Positions 53,001-60,701 of a DNA stretch of 63,607 bases are shown piece by piece; position 1 is the stretch's first letter, and each line of letters starts with the position of its first letter. Under the pieces are notes generated by a model, which saw only the letters and a list, made by a program, of their open reading frames with translations, was not told the DNA's origin and did no database searches. Origin of the DNA: an uncultured Bizionia sp. (GTDB lineage Bacteria; Bacteroidota; Bacteroidia; Flavobacteriales; Flavobacteriaceae); contig CANMCF010000026.1 of NCBI GenBank assembly GCA_947496215.1, positions 1 to 63,607 of the forward strand, in the 5' to 3' direction. Both the position numbers and the translations under genes were made by a program.

Positions 53001-54409
53001 CATTAGAATTACCATACCAAATACCAGGACCAGGGCAAGTAATTGATCCTGCAACTTTGATATCAGATTTAACAGGTCTAGAAGGTTTTATTGCTTTAGT
53101 GAATTTTGATATTCGTTTTCAGAATATAATCAATTTAGATGTTACCGAAAACATAAATTTAGAAACGTTAACCTGTTATGATAGTACAGTAGCTAATTTG
53201 GATGTTAGTACAAACCTACAATTGGAATCATTGGTTTTTTCAGGGAATGAAATAGAGACATTAGATATAACTAATAATACACAATTAGTAAAACTATTTG
53301 CTACAGATAATAATATCACCGATATAGACCTTAGTAATAACACTTTATTAGAAGAGGCGCGTCTTAATTTCAATCAATTAAGTGTAATAGATTTTAGTAA
53401 CAATACGTTATTAAAAGAAGTATTTTTGAACAATAATCAACTTGCTTCCGTAAATCTTAAAAATGGAAACAATGCTATTATAATTTCATTTATTGCGACC
53501 GGAAATAGTAATCTTACTTGTGTACTAGTAGATGACACTACTTATTCAACTACAAATTGGACCAACATAGATGCTCAAACTAGTTATAACGATGTGAGTT
53601 GTGATCTTCAAATTTTACCAAAAGTATTCTTGCAAGGAGCCGCTTTAAACCCAAATACAGGAGAAGAGACATTAATGCGAGATGATTTAAGAATAGCAGG
53701 TTATATACCTACGAGTTCTCCTTATAATCTAGACTCTATAGATACAGCAATATTAAATGTTACAGGTGCAAATGCTATTGTAGATTGGGTATATGTAGAA
53801 TTAAGAGGCGCCAATGATAATACATTTATTGTTGCAAATACAAGTGCATTATTACAACGCGATGGAGATGTCGTTAGTTTAGATGGTGTGTCTCCAGTTA
53901 ACATAAACATACCATCAGGAGATTATTATGTTAGTATTAAGCATCGCAATCACTTAGGGATTATGACGGCTACTACCATAGCATTGTCTAGCACAGCAAC
54001 AACAGTCGATTTTATAGATGCAGCCAACCCAATTACTTTTGGAACAGATGCGCAAACCACCTTTGGAATGCCAAGTGGTGTAGAAGCCATGTGGGCAGGA
54101 GATGCAAATGGAGATGGGCGATTAAATTATTCAGGTGGGCAATCTGATGTGCCAAGCATAAGAAGTCAAGTGTTTAATGATCCAGACAACTCCGTATTTG
54201 GCGGCCCTCCAGTGGCCAGTTATCCTTCACAAGGCTATGATGGAACAGATACGAATTTAGACGGTAATACAGTGTATTCAGGAACAGCGAGTGATGTTTT
54301 GTACATAAGGAACAATATTTTCAACAATCCATCGAATTCGGTATTTGGAGGGCCGCCAACATCAACATATTTGTTTACACAACAATTGCCAGAAGGCGCA
54401 AATAATTAA
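47096..54409 (+). CDS. Giant secreted metzincin-like protein with IPT/TIG and seven leucine-rich blocks
   Basis: The 2437-residue exported protein has a signal peptide (about 1-19) and an N-terminal domain, then an IPT/TIG domain (about 190-280, PVITSFTPTIASAGTGTTIT). A zinc metalloprotease domain follows, with HELGHTHQLNH (H421, E422, H425, H431) and the later Met in NNIMHY, the metzincin layout. Seven blocks begin with VPDDNFE-type motifs at about residues 484, 711, 1018, 1218, 1422, 1681 and 1921. Each holds 21-22-residue leucine-rich repeats (LDVTQNTALIELSC type). Most end in a C.NVDD...W...AT.S...HC cap. The C-terminal part (from about 2174) has a calcium-loop-like DANGDGRLNY and a second NLDGNTVYSG. 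I see no classical T9SS sorting domain. Probably a surface adhesin or protease. Confidence 0.75.
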   Translation: MKQQVLLIVTLFLSLHFQAQDCSSLMEPVSLHNRTNEATLIIEGEVINSTSYWDTAHQNIYTIHEVTVYKNAKGDNEVTVFVETLGGIVGDDMQTTSSSASLNEGDVGVFFLKNSNVIFSNGQQTYQMVAAAQGYIRYNKMDNTATDVFNKYTSVENELYQRLELATNKKMQFVQERIVNTVPSSAFAIPVITSFTPTIASAGTGTTITISGSSFGTALGQVLFPTANNGGVTYTAAKDTQIVIWSDQIIIVKVPYTAGTGTIQVLNASGTTTSTGTLTIPYSHSNASSITTDYPRTMQSSSGGVTFDYHTDFNTSAAKPYFEQAFGLWNCESGINFAFGTTTTTDVTADDGINIVRFDNGNELPSGVLGQVTTRASQICSVTGNALAREMDITWNDDFNFYYGDGTPGVTQYDFKTVALHELGHTHQLNHIINSNNIMHYNLGPGVSKFNLSTDDIDGANYTMSVFTDASQCSAMTANSQCTFVPDDNFEAYLEANNMGNGIDGDDLVTTTNISGVTYLSVSSQGISDFTGIEDFSALETLFVFSNTMSTIDLTSNVNLKDFRCSSSSSLTTINIATLTALETLDIAGTAISTIDVSNNTALKTVWAGAAGITSLDVSNNISLDFLHISNSSITNLDLSANSVLTQFFAQNAALESLNIKNGNNTNITTFLATGNTNLGCVTVDDALYSTTNWTSVDATTSFNENCDATIYVPDDNFEAYLETHDVSGNSVSVGNVSSMGNGIANDNYVYTYRTSGVTNLAINNLGITDLTGIEAFLSIVTLESHGNSLTSINLNNNINLEYLKLGSNVGLTTINLSTLTLLKELWLYDSGLTTLDISNNIDLENLYVFNTEIDALNVSANSALIDLRCHSNNLTSLDVSNNPLLTILIAENNNISTTTLYNNNVLDILDLSGNNLTVIDVSQHIAISSLDLADNIISTLDLKTNTNLASIIVNDNELTELDVRNGNNSAISDSGFRTSGNPNLACINVDSESYSTTNWTTYVDGTSSFNEHCNETFVPDDNFENYLETHDASGNTVAVGHATSMGNGVANDNYVTTTAINTVSGLNISGLNISDLTGIETFLALETLVCNNNNLTTLDISANINLIGLYANDNGLTSINFGSITTLLIVNLSINELIDLDLTMLSNLVGLNVSNNELISLNLKNGANTLLDTNSDFYATGNQNLSCINVDDEVFSSATWQNIDSTTSFSEHCGLTYVPDDNFEQRLVDLGYDTGTLDDYVPTSLISGVTFLDVRNKSIADLTGIEGFTALETLFCDSNDLTTINTSQNIALFNLRCYGNQISSLDLSTNTNLQYLSASPNNLTTLDLEFNTALKEAFLNNNDLIALNLDTCVSLERLQVNGNNLSSLSIVNGNNINITEFTAENNPYLTCINVDDETASYLSTWSKDATASFSIHCNETYVPDDNFENYLETHDASGNIVTVGDSSSMGNGIANDDYVTTANINAVTSLNVVRKNIADLTGIADFVTLEVLSCGDNLLEELDVSQNLLLTQLYCGENQLTNLDVTQNTALIELSCFSNAIDNLDVTQNIALIEINCSLNQIENLDVTQNTALTDLECDSNQITALDVTQNIALIYFDCQNNQITSLDLTQNIVLNEFYCNENTLTYLNLKNGNNLNLDLYADQNPNLYCINVDDTSAAYLSSWTKDATASFSEHCYETYVPDDNFENYLETHDTSGNVVTIGDVSSMGNGIANDDYVTTVNIESVASLTMSNKSIVDMAGIEGFIAIETLIVPVNTFPTLDLSSNINLKALTCSYNSSLISINVSSNTLLESITCGESAIASLDLSGNPQLKYLTCDSTQITSLDLSNNLLIETIFAVNNDLIELDLSLNITLLDVNVSNNNLTEFNIKNSNNTSITGFDITSNPNLTCINVDDATYSTTNWTNIDATASYGEHCYETYVPDDIFEAYLETHDDSGNTVTVGDTASMGNGIDGDGYVTTSAIENVVSLELPYQIPGPGQVIDPATLISDLTGLEGFIALVNFDIRFQNIINLDVTENINLETLTCYDSTVANLDVSTNLQLESLVFSGNEIETLDITNNTQLVKLFATDNNITDIDLSNNTLLEEARLNFNQLSVIDFSNNTLLKEVFLNNNQLASVNLKNGNNAIIISFIATGNSNLTCVLVDDTTYSTTNWTNIDAQTSYNDVSCDLQILPKVFLQGAALNPNTGEETLMRDDLRIAGYIPTSSPYNLDSIDTAILNVTGANAIVDWVYVELRGANDNTFIVANTSALLQRDGDVVSLDGVSPVNINIPSGDYYVSIKHRNHLGIMTATTIALSSTATTVDFIDAANPITFGTDAQTTFGMPSGVEAMWAGDANGDGRLNYSGGQSDVPSIRSQVFNDPDNSVFGGPPVASYPSQGYDGTDTNLDGNTVYSGTASDVLYIRNNIFNNPSNSVFGGPPTSTYLFTQQLPEGANN

Positions 54410-54539
54410 AATGTAATAGCACTATTGTCAAAAACCTATCTAATGACTAAATTTTAGTTTAAATACAACTTCAGACACTTTTAATGAACTAAAACAATAA
54501 TATTTTAAAAAAGCAATAAAATGCATATTTAAATTAGTA

Positions 54540-54639
54540 ATGAAAAAAACAATTACTATTCGTGTTGTTATGCATTGGTGTTTCATTCCCACAAGAAACC
54601 TATATGCTAGACGATGATTTTGAACAAGCCTTAGAATAA
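54540..54639 (+). pseudogene. Frameshifted relic of a VPDDNFE-type leucine-rich repeat protein
   Basis: An ATG opens MKKTITIRVV. In the next frame a signal-peptide-like stretch continues (LCIGVSFPQETYMLDDDFEQ, then ALE and a stop). ETYMLDDDFEQ matches the ETYVPDDNFE block start of the giant gene just upstream. One frameshift joins the two parts. The rest of the gene is missing. It looks like a decayed copy of a protein of the same family. Confidence 0.6.
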
Positions 54640-54727
54640 GTATGTATTTCATCTTGATTATATGTTGTTTCGTCGATTGTTTGATTCTGGTTGTTCATTC
54701 TAAATATCTAGTTTTTAGCCTTGTTTA

Positions 54728-54735
54728 TATATTTG
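54728..54735 (+). promoter_or_regulatory. -7 element before the 303-residue GIGTT protein
   Basis: TATATTTG matches TAnnTTTG and lies 57 nt before the start codon. No clear -33 TTG is visible. Confidence 0.35.
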
Positions 54736-54792
54736 CCTCAGTGTAAATCGTTATTTGTGGGTTGATCATAAATAACATCCGAAAACAATAAA

Positions 54793-55704
54793 ATGAACAG
54801 ATATAAATTTATTTTGCCCTTCGTGGCAAGCATGTTTTTGTGTGCAATCGGCAGTGCTCAAGTTGGGATAGGAACTACGGCCCCCAGTGCCATCTTGGAT
54901 GTCAGTGCATCAAATAGAGCGACACCAGCCTATCATGATGGTATTTTGATTCCTAGGGTAGATGCTTTTCCTGTTGTCAATCCTACAGCAACTCAAGATT
55001 CTATGTTAATATATTTGACAACGGACATCGGTACGGACGAAAAAGGATTCTATTATTGGAATTTTGCATCTTTGAAGTGGATTCCATTCAATAAGTTGGA
55101 GTGGAAGGACACAGCTTCTCCAACGCCAGGCATAGTTGCCAATCAGGCAAATCTATTGGGGAACCAAGTTGTTGTTACAGATAATGGACGTATAGGAATA
55201 GGGACGGACAATCCAACTCAAGCGCTTCATATAGACGACGGAGACATCTATATGAATAATCAGTCATCACCAACAATAGAAATGCAAAGTACTTCAGGAG
55301 GAGCTACTCCAGCAGGAACGATTCTAATAGAGGAACAAGATGCTAACTGGAATGGCCAATTGAGATTCAATGCCAATCCAAATGCATGGGAATTTCTAGC
55401 TAAATCAGGATCCAACTCTACGGACAATCATATGCTTATGTACATCGATGCCGAAAATGGAAATAAAGGCTTTGTGAGAATAGGGAAGATGGATGTGGAT
55501 AGTATTGTCGATGGAGATTTGAAGGAGACACTGGAAGTGTTGGGAGGCATAAAGATAGAACAAAGCAAAAGTGTTACAGGTACTATATCTCATGATAGTT
55601 CATTGAACCCGCCAGCAGGTGGTGCGGGCACTATGGTTTTTCAAGATGGTGACAGTTCATTCTATGGATGGAATGGAACGGTTTGGAAGAAATTGGACAA
55701 TTAG
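54793..55704 (+). CDS. Secreted GIGTT-module protein
   Basis: The 303-residue exported protein has a signal peptide (about 1-23, ending GSAQ) and two GIGTT-type modules: VGIGTTAPSAILDVSASNRA with a FYYWNFASLKWIPF strand, and a second RIGIGTDNPTQALHIDDGDI. The C-terminal third resembles the end region of tail-fibre-like proteins (ETLEVLGGIKIEQSKSVTGT, TMVFQDGDSSFYGWNGTVWK). No chaperone or T9SS domain follows. Codon use is back to the TTG-rich type. The role is unknown; probably a surface protein. Confidence 0.6.
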   Translation: MNRYKFILPFVASMFLCAIGSAQVGIGTTAPSAILDVSASNRATPAYHDGILIPRVDAFPVVNPTATQDSMLIYLTTDIGTDEKGFYYWNFASLKWIPFNKLEWKDTASPTPGIVANQANLLGNQVVVTDNGRIGIGTDNPTQALHIDDGDIYMNNQSSPTIEMQSTSGGATPAGTILIEEQDANWNGQLRFNANPNAWEFLAKSGSNSTDNHMLMYIDAENGNKGFVRIGKMDVDSIVDGDLKETLEVLGGIKIEQSKSVTGTISHDSSLNPPAGGAGTMVFQDGDSSFYGWNGTVWKKLDN

Positions 55705-55729
55705 CCAATTCTTCTTTGGCCGGCATTTG

Positions 55730-57061
55730 TTACATTTCGTTTTCAAGCATGTGAAAATAATTTTTTAAGCCGTATGAGTATTTGTTTTGGTTTACTCCTA
55801 GGGTTTTGAATTCCTTCTTCATTACTCTTATCAAGTCAGGTTTTATGTCTTTTCCTTCTATTTTGGCACAGTTCAGTTTTACCCAATGAATTTTTGAGGA
55901 ATTGGGGAAATCTGTCAATGCCTTCTTTAAATCCGGATTGTCATATTTGTTTTTATCAGCCAATCCAATGAAATAGCTTATGGCAAATCTTTCACTTTGG
56001 TAGTCATACCAACCTTTTTTATCAGTTTGTTCAGAAACATGCCCATTAACTGTAGACTCTAAATAAGCAAATATGTTCAAAAGCTCTTCATTCTTATGTT
56101 TATCTGCCAATTCGATTATTTCTTTCCCTCTTTTTTCAAAGAATTCTTTTTCATCCAATAGTTTATTGATGAACGAAATTCTAAGCAAATCTGAAGTTAT
56201 TCTTCCATTGAGGGGTAATTCATTGTTGTCAATGATCAACTTTGAATTTAATAGCAATGCTTTTATGGAATCAGTGCTACCAGGTTTTTCGGATAGGTGT
56301 TTTATTTTATTGTAAGCAGAGGTTTGTATGTATTCTTTGCTATCGTCTCCAAAGTTTTTTTTGATCGTGACCATATCTTTCTCTAAGAAAGATTCTTGCA
56401 TATTGTTGTTCCACCAATCCAATTCCCAATTCAAATCTAGAAATATGAGTTCAAAGGCACTTTCTGTATTTTTGGATTTAATTTTGGTTATCAAGTCCGA
56501 ACGTTTTTTTATTTGATCGACTTTGCCATGAATTATATGGATGGCCTTATCTATCCCAGTGTGGTTTTTTGAATGATTTGCTTTTTTCCAATGCTCTATT
56601 GCTTTTGAATGATTATCTATGTTAAGGTAGCATTCACTAAGCCAGACATCTATTCTGTAATCTGTGTCATTTGTTGTCTTGTAAATCTCGTAATGCTTGA
56701 TTGCGGTGTCATAATCTCCAATTCGATGACTCTCGATTGCATATTCCAAATTGAATTTTAGCTCATTTGTTTTTTTTTCGTAAGCAGATTTATGCAACTC
56801 ATAAGAAGCTTTTGGGGCAATGCTATAAAGAGCACCTCCAATCAAATACTCTTGGTATTCATTTTTAGCTATGGAGATTAAAGCATTTACACAATCATCA
56901 CAATCTTTATTTGTCAAACAATCAGAGAAGAAGTATTCTAGCGCAGGGGTTATTTTTTTCAGATTTTTTTCGATGACCTTTTTGTTGTCTTCAATTGTTA
57001 TTTGAGAGTGGCAACTCAACAATATGAGGTTGACAAATAGGAAGAGGCTTGTTTTTCTCAT
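55730..57061 (-). CDS. TPR-like lipoprotein
   Basis: The 443-residue lipoprotein has its lipobox around C17 (LILLSCHSQ) and helical TPR-type repeats in its first half (DYDTAIKHYEIYKTTNDTDY, IDNHSKAIEHWKKANHSKN). Further helices follow without an enzyme motif. The mature protein has cysteines in FFSDCLTNKDCDDCVNAL, which may form a disulfide pair. It is the last gene of a four-gene minus-strand run that starts with rnhB (gap of 54 nt to the gene before it). The start is at 57061; an extension to 57082 places seven extra residues before the signal. Function unknown. Confidence 0.65.
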   Translation of the reverse strand: MRKTSLFLFVNLILLSCHSQITIEDNKKVIEKNLKKITPALEYFFSDCLTNKDCDDCVNALISIAKNEYQEYLIGGALYSIAPKASYELHKSAYEKKTNELKFNLEYAIESHRIGDYDTAIKHYEIYKTTNDTDYRIDVWLSECYLNIDNHSKAIEHWKKANHSKNHTGIDKAIHIIHGKVDQIKKRSDLITKIKSKNTESAFELIFLDLNWELDWWNNNMQESFLEKDMVTIKKNFGDDSKEYIQTSAYNKIKHLSEKPGSTDSIKALLLNSKLIIDNNELPLNGRITSDLLRISFINKLLDEKEFFEKRGKEIIELADKHKNEELLNIFAYLESTVNGHVSEQTDKKGWYDYQSERFAISYFIGLADKNKYDNPDLKKALTDFPNSSKIHWVKLNCAKIEGKDIKPDLIRVMKKEFKTLGVNQNKYSYGLKNYFHMLENEM

Positions 57062-57115
57062 TGTAAGAATAAGTATTGTCACTGGACTTTTAAGGTTAAC
57101 TCGAGAGTTTGAGAT

Positions 57116-58165
57116 CTAATCCTCTGCGTTGAAAAAGACTTTGTAGTAAAACATTTTTTTATCCTCATCGTACCCGCGTTCCAGATGTTCACTTGCAGCA
57201 TCAGGAGCGTCAATATCCAACTTTATCTGTATGTGTGTGTCCAATTTTATGTCGGTCTTGATCTTTTTCTTTTCTTTGTTGACAACAGCTTCGGCCAAAT
57301 CAAATTGATTGCGAAGTACGACATTGAGTTCACTTTCATATTCCTTTTTAAAATCTTCGAACATTTGAATCTGTTTTTCCTCTTCGAAGATTTCTTCTTT
57401 GAAACGTTCGACATTCACGATTTCGTTTTCCTTGAAAAAATCGATGGTTTTGGCCAAAAAGATGTTACGTTCCTGTTCTCCATAGCTGGTTTTTAGGATT
57501 TCTGTGGAAAATTCTTTGCAGAGGTCGATATAATCATAAGTATGATTGTTCATATCATCTGCATATTTGATGTTTAAAAAGTGGTCGGTCCAATATTGCG
57601 CATCATAATTGTTGTTGTCGGCACTTAGGATGATGTTGCCCTCCATATCGGTTTGATTTAGTATCAAACACCCTTTGTCCACCTTTTTTGAGCTAATTCC
57701 TTTTTGCACCAAAACATCATAACTGTTGTTTTCCAAATAGGTTTGGAAGAAATTGATCTTGCTTTCTATTTTGAAGATACCGATGGCATTGGTGCTCATA
57801 TCCTTGTATTCGATGCCTTCGAACATTGCAATCAAGACATCCCCAGTTTTTATTTGCGAAGAATTGGATTGTTCGAATAAGTGCTTCACAATGTTCTTGG
57901 AAGTTTCTATGAATGCATCGTCATCGTTGAAAATTTGTCTTGCGTATGCATTGATCTCATTTAATTCAACATTGGAGTGGTGATTAAAACGGAAGCTTTG
58001 TACTACAGAACCAAACGGGCGCAACAAAAACGGAAGCATTAAATTGTAACTATCCTCATCGAAGTGTACCAATTGCTCTGAAAATGCATTTTTGGTATCA
58101 TTGTGCTTGTTACCGACCTTGTGGATTATGAATTTTGAAATGCTTGCGTTGGTACGTTTTATCAT
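57116..58165 (-). CDS. Nucleoid-associated protein (NA37/YejK-like)
   Basis: The 349-residue cytoplasmic protein resembles the NA37 family (E. coli YejK/NdpA). The N-terminus SISKFIIHKVGNKHND and the middle LIAMFEGIEYKDMSTNAIGI, then DKGCLILNQTD, are the usual landmarks. Family members bind the nucleoid, but their role is unclear; some occur in defence or mobile contexts. The start is set at 58165 (MIKRTNAS); upstream codons to 58198 give a sequence not typical of the family. It lies 57 nt after the 808-residue lipoprotein gene in the same direction. Confidence 0.75.
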   Translation of the reverse strand: MIKRTNASISKFIIHKVGNKHNDTKNAFSEQLVHFDEDSYNLMLPFLLRPFGSVVQSFRFNHHSNVELNEINAYARQIFNDDDAFIETSKNIVKHLFEQSNSSQIKTGDVLIAMFEGIEYKDMSTNAIGIFKIESKINFFQTYLENNSYDVLVQKGISSKKVDKGCLILNQTDMEGNIILSADNNNYDAQYWTDHFLNIKYADDMNNHTYDYIDLCKEFSTEILKTSYGEQERNIFLAKTIDFFKENEIVNVERFKEEIFEEEKQIQMFEDFKKEYESELNVVLRNQFDLAEAVVNKEKKKIKTDIKLDTHIQIKLDIDAPDAASEHLERGYDEDKKMFYYKVFFNAED

Positions 58166-58222
58166 CTTATGGAAAATTACTGTTTTTATAAAGTGCAATA
58201 GTAGTAAATACTATGCAATGGT

Positions 58223-60649
58223 TTAATTAATTTCGTATACTAAAATGGAATTGTTTTCTCCCTTGGTCACAAACTCCAAACTACGATCTTTGTCTATGTT
58301 GTCTAAATCTATGGAGGAGTTGCCGTAAACAGGAAAGTTTGCAATGGATTTTGCTTGGCTATCGAAAAGCAAGACCTTATGTGATTGCAAGTCTGTTATC
58401 GAAACATAGATCTTGTTGTTGATGTAGAACAGTTTCGGCTTTGAGTAATTGGCAAAATCCAATGATATGGTTTTGCCTTTTATAGATAGCTTGTTTTCCG
58501 ATTGCGTAACCAATGTCTTCGAACTAGTGGTCAAGCCGTGGTTGTCAGAAAGTTGTAAGGATTTGGTCTTTGTATTTCCACGTTGGTCTATCGTAACTAG
58601 TTTGCCATCGGAACTGGTAGTGGTAAAAGTGTTATTGTATTTATAGACAGCCTCTTTCGAGTAATTGATTTTTGTTTTTGCCTTGACCCTTGATTCTCCT
58701 CTTCGGCTTAGGATATTTAGACTCTTGTCAGTTTTGATGACAATGTAATCCTTGCTACCTATTCGAATATGTTGTGGTTGGTGATTGATGGCTTCATTGG
58801 CCTTTTTGAAATTGAAGCCACGAACAGTTTTACCTTTGGCATCATACAACAGCACATTCTTCCCTTGTGTGACGAAAAATCTGTAATTTTTGTTCTTGTC
58901 ATAATCGAAAACAGAAAGAGGTTGTGTGATCTCATCATTGAACTGCAATGGGTAGCCTGTTACGTCTTTACCTTCTCGGGTAATTAAATAGATACGATTG
59001 CGTGTGGCAAATGCAAGTTGCAACCTGCCGTTTTTATAAATGTCAATTTGTTCTATCCTCCCTAGGATGGGACCATCTATTTGTTTCTTCCAAAGAACAT
59101 TTCCGTTATTGGAAATTAAATACAATTTATTGTTTATGTCTTGTACGACTATTTCTTTTCCTTTTGTACGATGGTTGGTGACAAATTGCGGATTGTTGAG
59201 TAGGTTGGCATCCAACTTGATGTTTAGAACCTCTGCAACCGAGTTTTCCACAGCTTTGGTTTTGCTCTTGCTTAAAATGCCGTTAAAGTGTGCATAGTCA
59301 GTGTCGTAGACAAATTGTATGACAGAAGATTTATAGCTGCCTAGTGAAGAATCAAAAGAAGACCCTAGATTTGTCCTTAAGACTTTTTTTAAGGCATTTG
59401 GACTCAAAACTTGTAAAATAGAAGAAGCATCACTTAGTTTGCTAGCTACTTTTTTGTAATACTCGCGAGTATCCAACGTTGTTTCATTTTGGTAGTTGGC
59501 AATGATGTTCTGCAATACGTCCATACTATTGGCAAAAACGAAGAACTGATCGATAATGCAATAATACTTGGCATCGTCAAAAGCAATCAAAGGAGCAAAC
59601 GTCGTTTTGAAAAGTGCTGGTTGACTAAAACTGAAGATATCTGTCTGTCTGTAGCTTTCTATTCTATTTTGCTCACTCAACATGGCATCTTTTGTACTAC
59701 TGACATCTATGGAATTCAAAACGATGGCCTTGTTGTTGCCCTCGTATATGGAGCCAATTTCAACAATGTTGTCAAATAAAGGGAGTTGAATGCTATCATT
59801 GGATTTGTTGTTGAAAACACTTAGGTTGTTGCGGAAGTCTTCAAAGGCATCAAAAGTGAAACTTAAGAAACCATCACAGTTCGAAGGAGCTATTTTAGCA
59901 AGTTCGTTGTCTTGCGGAATGGTGTTTTTAAAGACATTGATTAAGCTTTCTGTGGAATCGTTTGCTTTGGTGATTCCGTTCAGAAAAATTTGGTCTTGTG
60001 TTATTTCGGTGTCAAAGGCTGTATAATTGGTGAAGTTAGAACTCATAAGGTCTTCCGAAAGGAAAAGAGTTTCTATTGTGTTGTCATTGATGACCACAGA
60101 CAAATGATTGTCGGTATTCGTGGTATTCAACATTTTTTTTATGGTGGCATTGTTGGACCCTTTGTCTAAAACCGATTCCAATACTGTGGGACTTGAAGAA
60201 CCAATCAAAATACTATCCTTTACCAGGGTATATAACACCTTATTGTCATATGTTGTTTTTTTTGCGGTATGCTTTCCTATGGAATGATCTATAGTGACGA
60301 CATCAGGAATGGAGTCCGTAAGGAATACGGTCGGAGTTAATTTAGTCGAAAATAAAAAGTGCAAACTATCATTTTCATCTTTGGACAATGAAATCAATGT
60401 CGGATTGGAAGCATTTAAATACTTCAATCCTGAAAGTGTGGTAGAAACAGATTCATATCTTGAAGTAGAAGATATGCTTTGAATGAAGTCATTGTTGTTC
60501 AAATTGCTCTTCAAACTCTCTACGGTATTTGCATTGAGGATAACAGAGGCATCGTTAGGAATGAAATCATAGATTGAAGCGTTCTTGTTATTGGTACTAC
60601 AGCCAATTAATAAAACGGAAATAATAATACTGTACCAAATGTTCTTCAT
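58223..60649 (-). CDS. Large lipoprotein with C-terminal beta-propeller-like domain
   Basis: The 808-residue lipoprotein has its lipobox at C17 (LLIGCSTN). The first part (about 20-470) is mixed alpha/beta with DFIPNDASVILNANTVESLK near its start, a pattern seen in flavobacterial proteins of unknown function. The second part (about 480-808) has repeated strands of the form LYLISNNGNVLWKKQIDGPI or RIYLITREGKDVTGYPLQF, with PQQ/propeller-type spacing. It probably lies on the periplasmic side of the outer membrane. Its gene follows rnhB by 52 nt; the link to rnhB is positional. Confidence 0.65.
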   Translation of the reverse strand: MKNIWYSIIISVLLIGCSTNNKNASIYDFIPNDASVILNANTVESLKSNLNNNDFIQSISSTSRYESVSTTLSGLKYLNASNPTLISLSKDENDSLHFLFSTKLTPTVFLTDSIPDVVTIDHSIGKHTAKKTTYDNKVLYTLVKDSILIGSSSPTVLESVLDKGSNNATIKKMLNTTNTDNHLSVVINDNTIETLFLSEDLMSSNFTNYTAFDTEITQDQIFLNGITKANDSTESLINVFKNTIPQDNELAKIAPSNCDGFLSFTFDAFEDFRNNLSVFNNKSNDSIQLPLFDNIVEIGSIYEGNNKAIVLNSIDVSSTKDAMLSEQNRIESYRQTDIFSFSQPALFKTTFAPLIAFDDAKYYCIIDQFFVFANSMDVLQNIIANYQNETTLDTREYYKKVASKLSDASSILQVLSPNALKKVLRTNLGSSFDSSLGSYKSSVIQFVYDTDYAHFNGILSKSKTKAVENSVAEVLNIKLDANLLNNPQFVTNHRTKGKEIVVQDINNKLYLISNNGNVLWKKQIDGPILGRIEQIDIYKNGRLQLAFATRNRIYLITREGKDVTGYPLQFNDEITQPLSVFDYDKNKNYRFFVTQGKNVLLYDAKGKTVRGFNFKKANEAINHQPQHIRIGSKDYIVIKTDKSLNILSRRGESRVKAKTKINYSKEAVYKYNNTFTTTSSDGKLVTIDQRGNTKTKSLQLSDNHGLTTSSKTLVTQSENKLSIKGKTISLDFANYSKPKLFYINNKIYVSITDLQSHKVLLFDSQAKSIANFPVYGNSSIDLDNIDKDRSLEFVTKGENNSILVYEIN

Positions 60650-60701
60650 ATTGAAATAAAAGGTTTTTGTAAAAATACCTATTTGTTTTAGTTCGTAAAA
60701 A

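Noticed and set aside
54440-54652. 70-codon minus frame after the giant gene
   Set aside because: It overlaps the relic of an LRR protein read on the other strand and has no protein-like features.
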